A DNA stretch of 64,000 bases from JACVRW01 sp963751835 (GCA_963751835.1 CAVVWD010000008.1:36259-100258), one strand, 5' to 3'; numbered from the stretch's first letter, positions 45,086-59,127 are shown. Made by a program: numbers and translations. Notes: a model not told the origin generated them from the sequence alone.

Positions 45086-46444
45086 TCAGTGAGCCGCCGC
45101 CGGCCCGCCGGCGTTCGACCTCATCTTCGGGCAAGCAAATCGGCCGGCGGGCGTGATCGCCGTCTCAAATCGAAGCTTGCCGTCCTCGATGCGGTAGACC
45201 GCGACCGTGTTCAGCGTCGTGTCGCCATAGCGGTCGATCTGGAAGTCACCGATGTAGCCGCCCTCCACCTGGGCCTCGAAGAGGTTGTCCAGGACCTGGC
45301 GGCGGGTGCCGTCTGAGTCCGCGATCGCATCAAGCATCATGTGCGTGGCCTGCGCGGTATGTACCGAGAAGCAGCACGGGCGCGCGCCGAAACGCTCTTC
45401 GAAGCGCGCCACGAAATCCTGTCCGTCCGGTGGGAGCTCGCGTGGACGGAAGCACAGCGATCATCGGGGCAAAGCCCTCAGCCGCCGCCCCGGCGCCCTC
45501 GATGATCGGAGCGAGCTGGTTGAAACCGTCGGGACCGATGAGCTCCGCACCCGGACCGAGCGTCTCGCGCAGATCCTTGATCAGCTGGGGTCCGTTGCTG
45601 AACACGTATCCGCCCAGGTAGACGGCATCCGCCCCCGCAGGCCTCGACTCGGCTCGCCAGCTGGCGGTAGTCGCTCGCCTCGGGATCCCACTGGGCGCGC
45701 CCAACGACGCGGAGTCCCAGCCGATCCGCCGCTAGCCGGAACGACTCGGCGACGGCGAATCCGTAAGGGTCGTTGTCGTCGAGTACGAACACGCTCCCGG
45801 CGCCTTGGCGCTCGGCGAAGATCGCGCCCGCGGCCCCATCGTGTCGTCGGGCGGTAGGAGGCGCACGAGGCTACGCTGGCCGGTCGTGGCGTAGCGCTCG
45901 GGCTCGCCGCGCGCGACGCCCGGTCCTTCGCGTGTCAGCCCGAGGTAGGTCGGCCCTGCGAGGGTCTGGGCCAGAGGCCCACCGGGCGCCTGGTTCAGGA
46001 TCGGAGTCGCGTACGCGAGCAGGTCGAGAACAGCGGTCCATGTACGACAATCACGCTGCGATTGGCGGCGAACGCCTTGGCGTTGTGTCGGCACCTGTGG
46101 GGCTCGAATGCGTCGCCCGACGCGGTGGTCTCACCGCAGATCTGAAGCCCAACCGTGTAGTCGCCGGCGCGCCAGTCCCGCTCGTCCAGCACCATCTTCA
46201 GGGCCTGCGAGACCTGCACGCCGTGATCGGTGAACTGCCCCTGCAAGACCGTGCTGGTTGCGATCAGGAAGTCCGGCCGCCCCTCTCCCCCATAGCTCAC
46301 CGGCGAGCAGCCAGAAGACTCCAGCGGGACCGCCGGCGGGATGTTCCCGGAAGGGTCCCCGTCCTCGCCGCAGGCCGCGCCCGCGATAGCGCCGGCGGCA
46401 AGCACGGCGACGAGTGCGAGGCGAACCAGGTCGGGTGCCGTCAT
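45086..46444 (-). pseudogene. Substrate-binding protein copy 2, four frameshifts
   Basis: Remains of a periplasmic-binding protein of the branched-chain amino-acid (Peripla_BP_6) type. Starting at ATG 46444 with a signal peptide (ALVAVLAAGAIAGAACG), the conserved segments appear in the right order but in changing frames: SSGCSPVSYGGEGRPDFLIA, LAQTLAGPTYLGLTREGPG, VFVLDDNDPYGFAVAESF, DAVYLGGYVFSNGPQLIKDL and ERFGARPCCFSVHTAQATHM. Breaks lie near 46030, 45835, 45640 and 45420. No transporter genes are adjacent. It overlaps copy 1 by ATGA. Four single-base shifts mean real decay or poor sequence. Confidence 0.75.
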
Positions 46445-47748
46445 CGCCGCGCGATCATATCCGCGGGGGTCGAGATCATCGTCTTGAAGCGCAAGCGACC
46501 GTCCTCGATCCGGTAGACGCCGACCGCATTGAGCGTCGTGTCTCCGTAACGATCGAACTCGAAGTCGCCGAGCAGCCGTCCTCCACACGCGTTCGGAAAA
46601 CCCGCTTGGTCACGTCCGGGCGGCTCCCGTCGGAGTCGGCGATGGCGTCGAGGAGGACATGCACCGCCTGCGCCGTGTGCATCGAGAAAGAGCGCGGACG
46701 CGACAGATAGCGCTCCTCGAACTTGGTTGCGAACCTGCGTCCCGCCGCAGGCAGCTCGTTGCTCGGCAGCCCGGCGATGGTCACCGTGAGACCCTCCGCC
46801 GCGGTGCCGGCGCCCTCGACGATCGGCGCGGGCGACGCGAAGCCGTCCGGCGCGAGCAGGGCGATCCTCGGTCCGAGGACCGCCCGAAGGTCGCTGATTA
46901 ACCGCGCGCCGTTGCTCTCCAGATATCCGCCCAGGTACACGGAGTCGGCCCCGGTGCGCCGGATCCGGTGGGCGAGCGCCAGATAGCCGCTCGCATCTGT
47001 ACTCCACTGCCCTGAGCCGACCACGCGGAGGCCAATGCGCGCGGCGGCGCGCTGAAAGGCGCTCGCAACGCCGGCCCCGTAGACGCAGTCGCAGCTGTTC
47101 AGGACGTAGACGCTCTCGGCGCCGGTCCGCTTCGCGAGCACGGCACCCGCGGCACCTTCACGTCGTCAGCCGGCAGCAGGCGCACGAAGCTGCGACGCCC
47201 GGTCGGGAGGTAGCCCTCGGGATCGGCTCCCTCGGCCCCAGGCCCGGTCCGGGTCAGCCCCACGTAGGTGGCGGATGGGCTGACCAGCACGAGCGGCCCG
47301 CCCGGAGCCCGGTTAAGGCTCGGAGGAGCATATGCGCGGCACAGTGGGAGAGCATGGGGCCGACCACCCCCAACACGCTCCGGTTGCGGGCGAACGCCGC
47401 GCACTGCTCCGGCACTTGGCCGGGCTCGAAAGACCGCGCGACGCCGACATTTCGTCGCAGGTCTGCAGGCCCACCCGTGTAGTCCCGGCCCGCCAGCGAC
47501 GCTCCCCGAGAGCGAGCTTCATCGCCTGGACGCCCTGCACGCCGTACTCCGCCGCACGTCCCTGTAGCGATGTACTCGCGGCGATGAGAACGTCCGGCCG
47601 ACCCTCTCCGCCGTACGTCAACGACGAGCAGTGAGGAAGCTCGACCTGACGGGCCGGGGGGAGGCGCGCGTGCTCGCCGCCCTGGCCGAAGGCCGCCACC
47701 GCAACGGCCGTGCCGGCGACAACGGCTCCGAGCATGGCGCGCTCGCAT
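46441..47748 (-). pseudogene. Substrate-binding protein copy 1, about five frameshifts
   Basis: Tandem paralogue of the gene downstream. ATG 47748 overlaps the kinase stop by 1 base, but the signal peptide (MLGAVVAGTAVAVAAFG) is in another frame from that ATG. The conserved blocks follow: SSLTYGGEGRPDVLIA, EQCAAFARNRSVLGVVGPML, SATYVGLTRTGPG, SVYVLNSCDCVYGAGVAS, DSVYLGGYLESNGARLISDL and FDRYGDTTLNAVGVYRI. Breaks lie near 47720, 47460, 47330, 47150 and 46590. Apart from the shifts the segments are well conserved and closely match copy 2. Coupled order: kinase-propeller, copy 1, copy 2. Confidence 0.75.
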
Positions 47749-49634
47749 CAGCCAGCGCCCCCAGGAAGCTTCTGGTCGAAAGCGGTCGTCGTGACCCACA
47801 CCGTGGATCCGGCTGCGGCAACGCGCTCGAGCGACTCACCGACCCGTATCTCCTTTGCGCCCCGCGCCCCCGCGTCGATCCGCGCAATCGACCCGTCCCC
47901 GTTGCTCACCCAGGCCGTGTTCCCGCTCGCCGCGATGTCCGTGGGCACGCGGTCGACACCGATCTCGACCGTTGTGACCACGCCCAGGGTGCGCGGGTCG
48001 ATCTGCGTGACGGTCGCGGTGTTGCCGTTCAGGACCCAGACGGCGCGCGAGGAGGCGGCGATCGCGACCGGGTACGGTGCGTCGGCCCCGGAGCGCCCGG
48101 CAATCGAGATCGTGTCGGTCACGTCGCCGTCCTGCGGGTCCACGCGCAACACGCTCGCTGAGCGCGAGCTGAGAGCCCACACCGCGCCGCCTCCGGCCGC
48201 CACCGCGTTGAGCCGCCGGCCAACCGGCGGAGCGGCCGTTTCGCCCGTGCCGGCTTCGATCCGAACAAGGCGCTCCGATCCGTTCGTGAGCCATACGGCG
48301 CCGGCGGCCACAGCAAGTGACGCCCGTGAGGCCTGCAGGCGACCGGACGGCTGCGCCCCTTCGCGGGACGCCGGAACAGGGAACCGTTCAGATACTCGCT
48401 CGTAGCCGACCTCGATACGCGATACGACCCCGCGCCCGCCGTCCGCCACCCAAACCGAGCCTTCGCCGACCGCGATGGCGTCCGCCCTTCCAGGCAGCGG
48501 GACGGTGCGCGAGATCGACTGGGTCCGAGCACTGATGCCGGTGACCGCGGTGGAGTCGACGGACGCGACCCACGCTGTCTCGCCAGCGGCGGCGACGTCG
48601 GTTGGGCGTCCCGGTAGTGGGGCGGCGAGCGCGAGTTCGCCCGCCCTCGCGTCTACTGCGCCAACCGAGTTGGTGGCCACGTCGAGGAGAGGTGCCCCGG
48701 GCTCCGAGCCGTCGTCGCCGAGGCTGCGGGTCAGGGCGAATACCGCTGCAGCGCCGAGCAGTACTCCCCCGACGGCCAGCAGCAGGGCGGCCCGGGAGAG
48801 CCGCCCGCCGGCGCGGGGCGCGGCGAGGCCGAGCTGACCCGCGGCTTCGTCCACGAGCTCTGCGCAGGTCCCGTAGCGATCCTCGCGGTCCTTGGCGAGC
48901 CCCCTACGAAGCACCGGAGCGAGCCTCGGCTCGCCAGGCAGCGCCGGCGGTTCATCGTTCATGTGCGCCCACAGCGTCTCCGCCTCTGTGGATCGCCGGA
49001 ATGGGGGCGTTCCCGCCAGGCATTCGTACAGGACGCAGCCGAGCGCGTAGCCGTCCGTCCTGCCGTCAACCTCCTCCCCGCGGATCTGCTCGGGCGAGAG
49101 GTAGTCGAGCGTGCCCAGCATGCGCCCGGTGTCAGTCGAGACGGCGCCCAGCTGCTTGGTGATGCCGAAGTCGGTCAGATAGGCGTGGCCGTCCTCATCC
49201 AGGAGCACGTTCGCCGGCTTGACGTCGCGATGCACCAGCTCACGCCGGTGCGCGGCGTCGAGGGCGTCGGCGACCTGGGCCAGAACTACAAGCGCCCGCT
49301 CGGGCGCCAGTTTGCCCTCGCGCTCAAGCACGCTCTTCAGGTCGCTGCCCTCCACGAAGCGCATCGCCAGGTAAAGCTGTCGCTCCCACTCCCCGGCTTC
49401 GTAGATCGGCACGACTCCCGGGTGGTCGAGCGAGGCTGCCAGCCGCGGCTCGCGTAGGAAACGCGCCCGGAAGCGCTCGTCCTCGGCCAGCTCCGGTGCG
49501 ATCAGCTTGAGTGCCACCGGTCGCTCCAGTGACAGGTCCCACGCCCGGTAGACCACCCCCATGCCGCCCCTCCCGATGAGCGACTCGATCCGGTAGCCGG
49601 CGAAGGTGGCCCCGGGCTCGATCGCCGTGATCAC
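47748..49634 (-). CDS. Second membrane Ser/Thr kinase with external propeller
   Basis: 628 residues from GTG 49634. It is a paralogue of the kinase at 38.8-40.6 kb with the same residue spacing: GRGGMG (21-26), K43, HRDVKPAN (D137), DFG (155-157) and SPEQIRG. The membrane helix is at about 281-302. The external part contains propeller repeats that are more diverged than in the first copy (ADAIAVGEGSVWVADGG, NAVAAGGGAVWALSSR, DIAASGNTAWVSNGDGS). It follows a relic of a BTAD gene and leads into two substrate-binding protein genes, all coupled. Confidence 0.87.
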   Translation of the reverse strand: MITAIEPGATFAGYRIESLIGRGGMGVVYRAWDLSLERPVALKLIAPELAEDERFRARFLREPRLAASLDHPGVVPIYEAGEWERQLYLAMRFVEGSDLKSVLEREGKLAPERALVVLAQVADALDAAHRRELVHRDVKPANVLLDEDGHAYLTDFGITKQLGAVSTDTGRMLGTLDYLSPEQIRGEEVDGRTDGYALGCVLYECLAGTPPFRRSTEAETLWAHMNDEPPALPGEPRLAPVLRRGLAKDREDRYGTCAELVDEAAGQLGLAAPRAGGRLSRAALLLAVGGVLLGAAAVFALTRSLGDDGSEPGAPLLDVATNSVGAVDARAGELALAAPLPGRPTDVAAAGETAWVASVDSTAVTGISARTQSISRTVPLPGRADAIAVGEGSVWVADGGRGVVSRIEVGYERVSERFPVPASREGAQPSGRLQASRASLAVAAGAVWLTNGSERLVRIEAGTGETAAPPVGRRLNAVAAGGGAVWALSSRSASVLRVDPQDGDVTDTISIAGRSGADAPYPVAIAASSRAVWVLNGNTATVTQIDPRTLGVVTTVEIGVDRVPTDIAASGNTAWVSNGDGSIARIDAGARGAKEIRVGESLERVAAAGSTVWVTTTAFDQKLPGGAG

Positions 49635-49708
49635 GCGCTCACCGCGCCGAATACGGGCGAGCGCCGGTTATCGGAAACGTCCAGTGGGCCAAGCAACCGG
49701 CAGTCCAT
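49631..49708 (-). pseudogene. 25-codon relic of a BTAD regulator gene
   Basis: ATG 49708 opens a frame reading MDCRLLGPLDVSDNRR and ending nine residues later in a TGA that overlaps the GTG start of the kinase (GTGA). The first residues match the start of the BTAD-USP protein (MDFRLLGPLEVAEPDRR), and the upstream DNA is also similar. About 1.5 kb of coding sequence present at the first kinase locus is missing here. The remainder looks like the scar of an in-place deletion, leaving promoter, start region and translational coupling intact. Confidence 0.65.
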
Positions 49709-49714
49709 ACGGGG

Positions 49715-49753
49715 CCAATCTGCCGAGTGGTGCGACCGTAGCACGGTGCACCA
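49715..49753 (-). promoter_or_regulatory. Conserved upstream block of kinase locus 2
   Basis: On the minus strand it reads TGGTGCA, then TACGGTCG, then CGGCAGATTGG, ending before ATG 49708. The same elements occur in the same order before the BTAD gene of the first locus (42184-42218). Confidence 0.4.
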
Positions 49754-49811
49754 ACATCGTCGCGAGTTGTCCCCCGCTACTCGTGTCGGACCCCGAGTGG
49801 GGACGAGCGGG

Positions 49812-54317
<4,506 letters not shown>

Positions 54318-54408
54318 CGGGGCACCCGAATATACGGTCGGGATCCGACGGCTCCACCGGCCCGCTCACGCGAGCCCGCATGTTGCGGGTTGCCCGAGCG
54401 GGTCGGCC

Positions 54409-54582
54409 CTACTCGTCGCCGCTACTGGTGGCCTTGGCGGCGAGGAGCCCCGCCGCCAGGACACCGAGCACAGTCGCGGCCGCGCCGATCTTGACCTTGT
54501 TCTCCGACATCTTGCGCCCGACGACGATCACGATCCCCTGCCACGCCATCCAGCCGAGCATCGTGTAGACCTTCGTCTTCAT
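54409..54582 (-). CDS. 57-residue hydrophobic protein coupled to argG
   Basis: Starts MKTKVYTMLGWMAWQ at ATG 54582, which overlaps the argG stop as ATGA; AGGAAGGA upstream is a good ribosome site. Two hydrophobic segments (MLGWMAWQGIVIVVG and IGAAATVLGVLAAGLLAAK) are separated by a basic turn (RKMSENKVK), and the tail ends SSGDE. A small two-helix membrane protein is likely. Function unknown. It may be conserved next to argG in relatives, which can be tested. Confidence 0.65.
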   Translation of the reverse strand: MKTKVYTMLGWMAWQGIVIVVGRKMSENKVKIGAAATVLGVLAAGLLAAKATSSGDE

Positions 54583-55853
54583 CTGTCCTTCCTTTCCCGG
54601 TTGCGCACGTTGTACGCCATGCGCGATTGGAGCGACCAGAGCTCGATGAACCCCGGGCTGGCCTGTTGCGAGAAGAGCCCGCCGGACTCACCGAAGCCGG
54701 CCAGCGCCGGGTCGTACAGCGCGTTCGGCGACCTCCGCGCGACCGGCCGCGCGCTGCCCTTGTAGAGGCGTACCGTGATCTCCCCGGTCACCTGCTCGTT
54801 CACCGAGTCCATGAACGCATTCAGGTCCTGCACCAGCGGCTCGTACCAGAGCCCCGCGTAGACGAGGTAGGCCCAGTGGTTGTCGAGCTGCGGCTTGAAG
54901 GTGTTCTGGTGGATCGTCCCGACGAGCTTCTCGAGCTCCTTGTGGGCGGGCAGGATCAGCGCCGCCGCGGGCACCTCGTACAGGTCGCGCACCTTGAGTC
55001 CCACGATCCGGTCCTCGATGTGGTCGACGATCCCGATGCCGTGCCGCGAGCCGATCTCGCCGGCGCGCTCGAGCAGGTCGACGAGCTCGAGCCGCTCGCC
55101 GTTCAGCGCCACCGGCACGCCCCGCTCGAAGCCGACGACGACGTCCTCGTGCTCGTCGGGCGCTTCCTCGGGGCGGGTCACGAGCTGGAAGACGTCGTCA
55201 CGCGGGGGCTCCTCGATGTCCTCGATCGGCCCGCCCTCGGAGGAGCGGCCCCAGAGGTTGTCGTCGATCGAGTACGGCGGGGTCTCGGTGCCGCCCTTGA
55301 CGGGGATGCCGTGCTCGCGCGCGTAGGCGATCTCCTCCTCGCGGCCCATCTGCCACCCGCGCACCGGCGCGATGATCTTCATCTCGGGATCGAGCGCGAT
55401 CACTGTCGATTCGATGCGCACCTGATCGTTCCCCTTGCCGGTGCAGCCGTGCGCGATCGTGTCGCAGCCGGTCCGGCGCGCGTACTCCACCGCCAGCTTC
55501 GCTATCAGGGGACGCCCCAGTGCGGTGAAGAGCGGGTAGCCCCCGCCATAGAGCGCGTTGGCCTTGATCGCGGGCGCGACGTAGCCGTGCGCGAACTCCT
55601 CGCGGGCGTCGACCACGTGGCAATCGAGCGCGCCGAGCCGGAGCGCCTTGCCCTTGACGACGTCGTAGTCCTCACCCGGCTGGCCCAGGTTGACGGTCAG
55701 CGCCACGACCTCGGCCTCGTACTCGTCCTGGATCCACTTGAGCATCACGCTCGTGTCGAGCCCGCCCGAGTAGAGCAGCAGCACGCGCCCGACCTCGCCG
55801 GGCTCGGCCTCGTACGAGGCTGTCTTGCTCAGGGTCCGGCGTTCGACGGCCAC
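54579..55853 (-). CDS. argG: Argininosuccinate synthase
   Basis: About 424 residues from GTG 55853. It condenses citrulline and aspartate in arginine synthesis. RVLLLYSGGLDTSVMLKW is the ATP pyrophosphatase loop, LTVNLGQP and AHGCTGKGNDQVRIE (citrulline and aspartate binding) follow, and ETPPYSIDDNLWGRS and EITVRLYKGSARPV are typical. An N-terminal extension of about 25 residues precedes the P-loop (SKTASYEAEPGEVGR), so the exact start is uncertain. It is separate from the argCJBD cluster by the secreted propeller gene. Confidence 0.93.
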   Translation of the reverse strand: MAVERRTLSKTASYEAEPGEVGRVLLLYSGGLDTSVMLKWIQDEYEAEVVALTVNLGQPGEDYDVVKGKALRLGALDCHVVDAREEFAHGYVAPAIKANALYGGGYPLFTALGRPLIAKLAVEYARRTGCDTIAHGCTGKGNDQVRIESTVIALDPEMKIIAPVRGWQMGREEEIAYAREHGIPVKGGTETPPYSIDDNLWGRSSEGGPIEDIEEPPRDDVFQLVTRPEEAPDEHEDVVVGFERGVPVALNGERLELVDLLERAGEIGSRHGIGIVDHIEDRIVGLKVRDLYEVPAAALILPAHKELEKLVGTIHQNTFKPQLDNHWAYLVYAGLWYEPLVQDLNAFMDSVNEQVTGEITVRLYKGSARPVARRSPNALYDPALAGFGESGGLFSQQASPGFIELWSLQSRMAYNVRNRERKDR

Positions 55854-55974
55854 GGGGCGCTGGAAGCTAACAGGCGCCGTGCGCCGGCGAGAGCGCCCGG
55901 CTCGGGCGCCCGGGGTTGACACCAGGGTCCCGTTTGTGGTCGGGTAGCTCCTGGACTCGACGGAAGGAGAAGCC

Positions 55975-57093
55975 ATGCGAAAGGCTGGCTTCACGCTGGT
56001 CGGCGCCATGCTCGTGGCGCTTTTTGTTGTGGCCCCCTCGGCTGGCGCGGCGCCGAAGGTGAAGGTCATAGCGGACGGGTTATTCGACCCGCGCGGAATC
56101 GCCGACGCGCCTGGCGACCGCTTGCTCGTTGCCCAGACCGGGTCGGGTGAGATCAGCCTGATCCGCGACGCCGACGGTCGCAATCCCAGAATTTCGCCGT
56201 TTGCCGAGCTGCCGGGGAGTGGTCTCGTCGACGTGGCCGCCTCTGGGTTCGCCAGGGCCTTCGCCGTGGCCGGTGGAGCGCCTGAGGCCGGCGGCGGTAC
56301 GTTCGGCCAGCTGCTTCAGGTTCGCCGAGGCGGCGAGCCGACCGTGTTGGCCGACATCGCCGCCTACCAGGAGGGCGACCCCGATCCCGATGACCAGGAC
56401 GATTTCCCGGAGGAATCGAACGCGAACGGGCTGGCAGTGCTCGGCGGCGGGCGCTTCCTGGTTACGGATGCGGCCAACAACGACCTGCTGCTGATCGACC
56501 GCGGCGAGATCACCACGGTGGCCCGCTTCCTGCGCGAGGAGGTTCCTTGGCCGGCCGGGCTCCCGTTCCCCGACCAGCCGCCGGTCGGCACTCCGGTGCC
56601 GGCGGAGGCCGTGCCCACCGCGGTGGCGGTCGGACCCGACGGCAACTGGTACGTCTCGGAGCTCAAGGGCTTCCCCTTCCATCCGGGGAGCTCACGGATC
56701 TGGCGGATCAAGCGCGGTGCCGAGGACGCGACGTGTGATCCGCAGCAGCCCAACAGGGCCTGTCGCACCGTCGCGACCGGCTTTACATCAGTGATCGACC
56801 TCGCCTTCGGGGACGACGGCGAGCTGTACGTGCTCGAGATCGCCAAGGCGGGCCTGCTCGCGGTCGAGTTCTTCAACGCCCCGCCGATCGGGGGCCTGTG
56901 GAGAGTCGACGACGGCAAGAAGAAGGAGCTCGCGAGCGATGAGCTGATGGCTCCGGGCGGAGTGGCGGTCGACGACGAGAAACTCTACGTCACGACCGGC
57001 ACGTTGCCCGACGAGCTCGACCCGGATGATGGTGCGGTGGTCCGCATCAAGGCGCCGGACGAGGACCGCGGCCGCGGCGACGACGACGACTGA
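55975..57093 (+). CDS. Secreted ScyD/ScyE-family beta-propeller protein
   Basis: 372 residues with an AAGGAG ribosome site before ATG 55975 and a signal peptide (FTLVGAMLVALFVVAPSAGA). Propeller motifs include GLFDPRGIADAPGDRLLVAQ, NANGLAVLGGGRFLVTDAAN, PTAVAVGPDGNWYVSELKGFPF and LAFGDDGELYVLEIAKAG, the pattern of the ScyD/ScyE family. GFPFHPGSSRIWRI is a family-typical segment. The tail is acidic (GRGDDDD). Its role outside scytonemin clusters is unknown. Confidence 0.85.
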   Translation: MRKAGFTLVGAMLVALFVVAPSAGAAPKVKVIADGLFDPRGIADAPGDRLLVAQTGSGEISLIRDADGRNPRISPFAELPGSGLVDVAASGFARAFAVAGGAPEAGGGTFGQLLQVRRGGEPTVLADIAAYQEGDPDPDDQDDFPEESNANGLAVLGGGRFLVTDAANNDLLLIDRGEITTVARFLREEVPWPAGLPFPDQPPVGTPVPAEAVPTAVAVGPDGNWYVSELKGFPFHPGSSRIWRIKRGAEDATCDPQQPNRACRTVATGFTSVIDLAFGDDGELYVLEIAKAGLLAVEFFNAPPIGGLWRVDDGKKKELASDELMAPGGVAVDDEKLYVTTGTLPDELDPDDGAVVRIKAPDEDRGRGDDDD

Positions 57094-57101
57094 GCCGAGC
57101 G

Positions 57102-57131
57102 GAGCCGGCGCCTCGCAAGGGGCGCCGGCTC
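57102..57131. terminator. Hairpin between convergent genes
   Basis: A perfect 11-bp GC-rich stem (gagccggcgcc at 57102-57112 and its complement at 57121-57131) with an 8-base loop lies directly after the secreted-propeller stop and before the argD stop. It could end transcription from both sides. There is no T-run, as is common in high-GC genomes. Confidence 0.6.
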
Positions 57132-57139
57132 CCCCGGCT

Positions 57140-58286
57140 TCAGAGCGCCGCCTCGATCCGGCGCACGGCCTCGTCGACCTCCTCGCTCGACACGGTGAGC
57201 GGCGGCAGCAGGCGAATCGTGTCGGGGCCGGTGGCGTTAACCACGAGCCGCTGCTCGAGGAGGAGGCGGCGCGCAACCTCGGGCGCGTGCGCCACGTGGA
57301 AGCCGACCATGAGCCCGAGCCCTCGCGGCTCGAGCCGGGCCGCCTGCAGGGCCGCGGCCAGCTGCGCGCCTCGTTCCCGGACTCCGGCCAGGAACGTCTC
57401 GTCGTCGATCGTGTCGAGCACGAGGTTCGCGGCCGCCGCGATCAGCGGGCCGCCCGCGAAGGTCGAGCCGTGGTCGCCGAGCTCGAACACTCCCACGTTG
57501 TCCTTGTTCGTGACGCAGGCGCCCACGGGCAGCCCTCCGCCGAGGCCCTTGGCGACGGTCATCACGTCGGGGGTCACGCCGAGCTGCTGGTACGCCCACA
57601 GGCTCCCGGTGCGGCCCATGCCGCACTGGATCTCGTCGAAGACGAGCAGCGCGCGATGGGTGTCGCAGGCCTCGCGCGCGGCGCGCAGCACCTCGGGATC
57701 AATCGGGTGGATGCCGGACTCGCCCTGGATCGGCTCGATCAGCACCGCCGCAGTGTTTCCGTCGACGGCCTCGGCGAGCGCGTCCGGCGTCGTCGCGGCG
57801 CACCACCTTGAAGCCCGGCACGAGCGGCGCGAAGGGGGCCTGCTTGGCCGCGTCGGGTGTCGCAGACAGCGCCCCCATCGTGCGGCCGTGGAAGCCGCCC
57901 TGCAGCACGACGAAGTCGCCGCCCCGGCGGCGCCGGCGCGCCAGCTTGAGCGCGCACTCGATCGCCTCGGTTCCCGAGTTGCAGAGAAAGACACGCCCGC
58001 CGAGCGAGCAGTCCGCGAGGTGCTTCGCGAGCCGAGTGCCGGGCTCCGTGTAGTAGAGGTTCCCGACGTGCATCAGGCGCCCCGCCTGCTCGCGGACCGC
58101 CTCCACGAGCCCAGGGTGGCAGTGCCCGAGCTGCACGACCGAGATGCCGGTCAGGAAGTCGAGATACTCATTCCCCTCGTCGTCCCAGAGCCGCGTGCCC
58201 TTGCCACGCACGAACTCGACCGGGTGGCGGGCGTAGGTCGCCATCACGCAGTCGCGCTCGAGTGACTGAAGCTCGGCGAGGGTCAC
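57140..58286 (-). CDS. argD: Acetylornithine aminotransferase, frameshifted
   Basis: PLP aminotransferase of arginine synthesis. The N-terminal part from GTG 58286 has FVRGKGTRLWDDEGNEYLDF, CNSGTEAIECALKLAR and GGFHGRTMGALSAT. The C-terminal part, in another frame, has AAVLIEPIQGESGI, LLVFDEIQCGMGRTG and MTVAKGLGGGLPVGA (PLP lysine). The break is near 57793: dropping one base gives VVRRDDPDALAEAVDG, a natural join. Since argC, argJ and argB are intact and coupled, a sequence error is at least as likely as a real lesion. It starts 1 base after the argB stop. Confidence 0.88.
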
Positions 58287-58287
58287 G

Positions 58288-59127
58288 CTAGGGCCACAGC
58301 TTCGTGCCGGTTCCCTCGTTCGTGAAGAGCTCGAGGAGCAGCGAGTGGGGCTGGCGGCCGTCGATTATGTGCGCATTGCCGACGCCGGCGTCGAGCGCGT
58401 TCAGGCAGGCCTCGAGCTTGGGGCGCATCCCGCCGCTCACCTCGGGCAGCCGTGCGCGCAGCTCCTCCGCGCTGGCCTCCGAGATCTTGCTCGCGGCGTC
58501 CGAGGGATCGGCGCGCCAACCGTTCACATCGGTGAGGAACACCACCTTGAAGGCGCCGAGCGCCTCGGCCACGGCGGCGGCGGCGGCGTCGGCATTCACG
58601 TTGTAGGAGTTGCCCGCGGGGTCGGCGCCGACCGAGGCGATCACCGGGATGTAGTCGGCCGCGATGTGATTGAGGACGTCTGCGTCCACGCGCTCGATAT
58701 CCCCGACGAAGCCGACGTCGGTCTCGCCCGCGAGCCGCTTCCTGACGGTGAACAGGAGGCCGTCGTCGCCGCACAGCCCCACCGCCGGCTGCCCGTGGCG
58801 GCCCAGCAGCAGCACGATGTCCTTGTTCTGCTTGCCGACCAGCACCATCTTCGCCACCTCGACCGTCGCCGCGTCGGACACGCGCAGGCCGTCGACGAAC
58901 TTGACCTCCATGCCGAGCCGCTCCATGTAGTCGGTGATATCCGGCCCGCCGCCGTGCACCACGACCGGGTTCATGCCCACGTACTTGAGGAGGACGACGT
59001 CGCGGGCGAAATCCTCCTTGAGCTCCGGGTCGGTCATCGCGGCACCGCCGTACTTGATCACCACGGTCTTGCCGTGAAACTCGCGGATGTAGGGAAGCGC
59101 CTCGAGGAGGGTGGCGACGTCCCTCAT
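58288..59127 (-). CDS. argB: N-acetylglutamate kinase
   Basis: A 279-residue amino-acid kinase. TVVIKYGGAAM is the N-terminal ATP loop, VVVHGGGPDITDYM binds the substrate, VDGLRVSD follows, then YNVNADAAAAAVAEALG and VVFLTDVNG, and a final KLEACLNALDAGVGNAHIID. Start at ATG 59127 overlaps the argJ stop by 4 bases. Confidence 0.95.
   Translation of the reverse strand: MRDVATLLEALPYIREFHGKTVVIKYGGAAMTDPELKEDFARDVVLLKYVGMNPVVVHGGGPDITDYMERLGMEVKFVDGLRVSDAATVEVAKMVLVGKQNKDIVLLLGRHGQPAVGLCGDDGLLFTVRKRLAGETDVGFVGDIERVDADVLNHIAADYIPVIASVGADPAGNSYNVNADAAAAAVAEALGAFKVVFLTDVNGWRADPSDAASKISEASAEELRARLPEVSGGMRPKLEACLNALDAGVGNAHIIDGRQPHSLLLELFTNEGTGTKLWP

Noticed and set aside
45086..47748. Programmed frameshifting in the binding-protein genes
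   Set aside because: Nine shifts in different directions without slippery sites or downstream structures do not fit programmed recoding.
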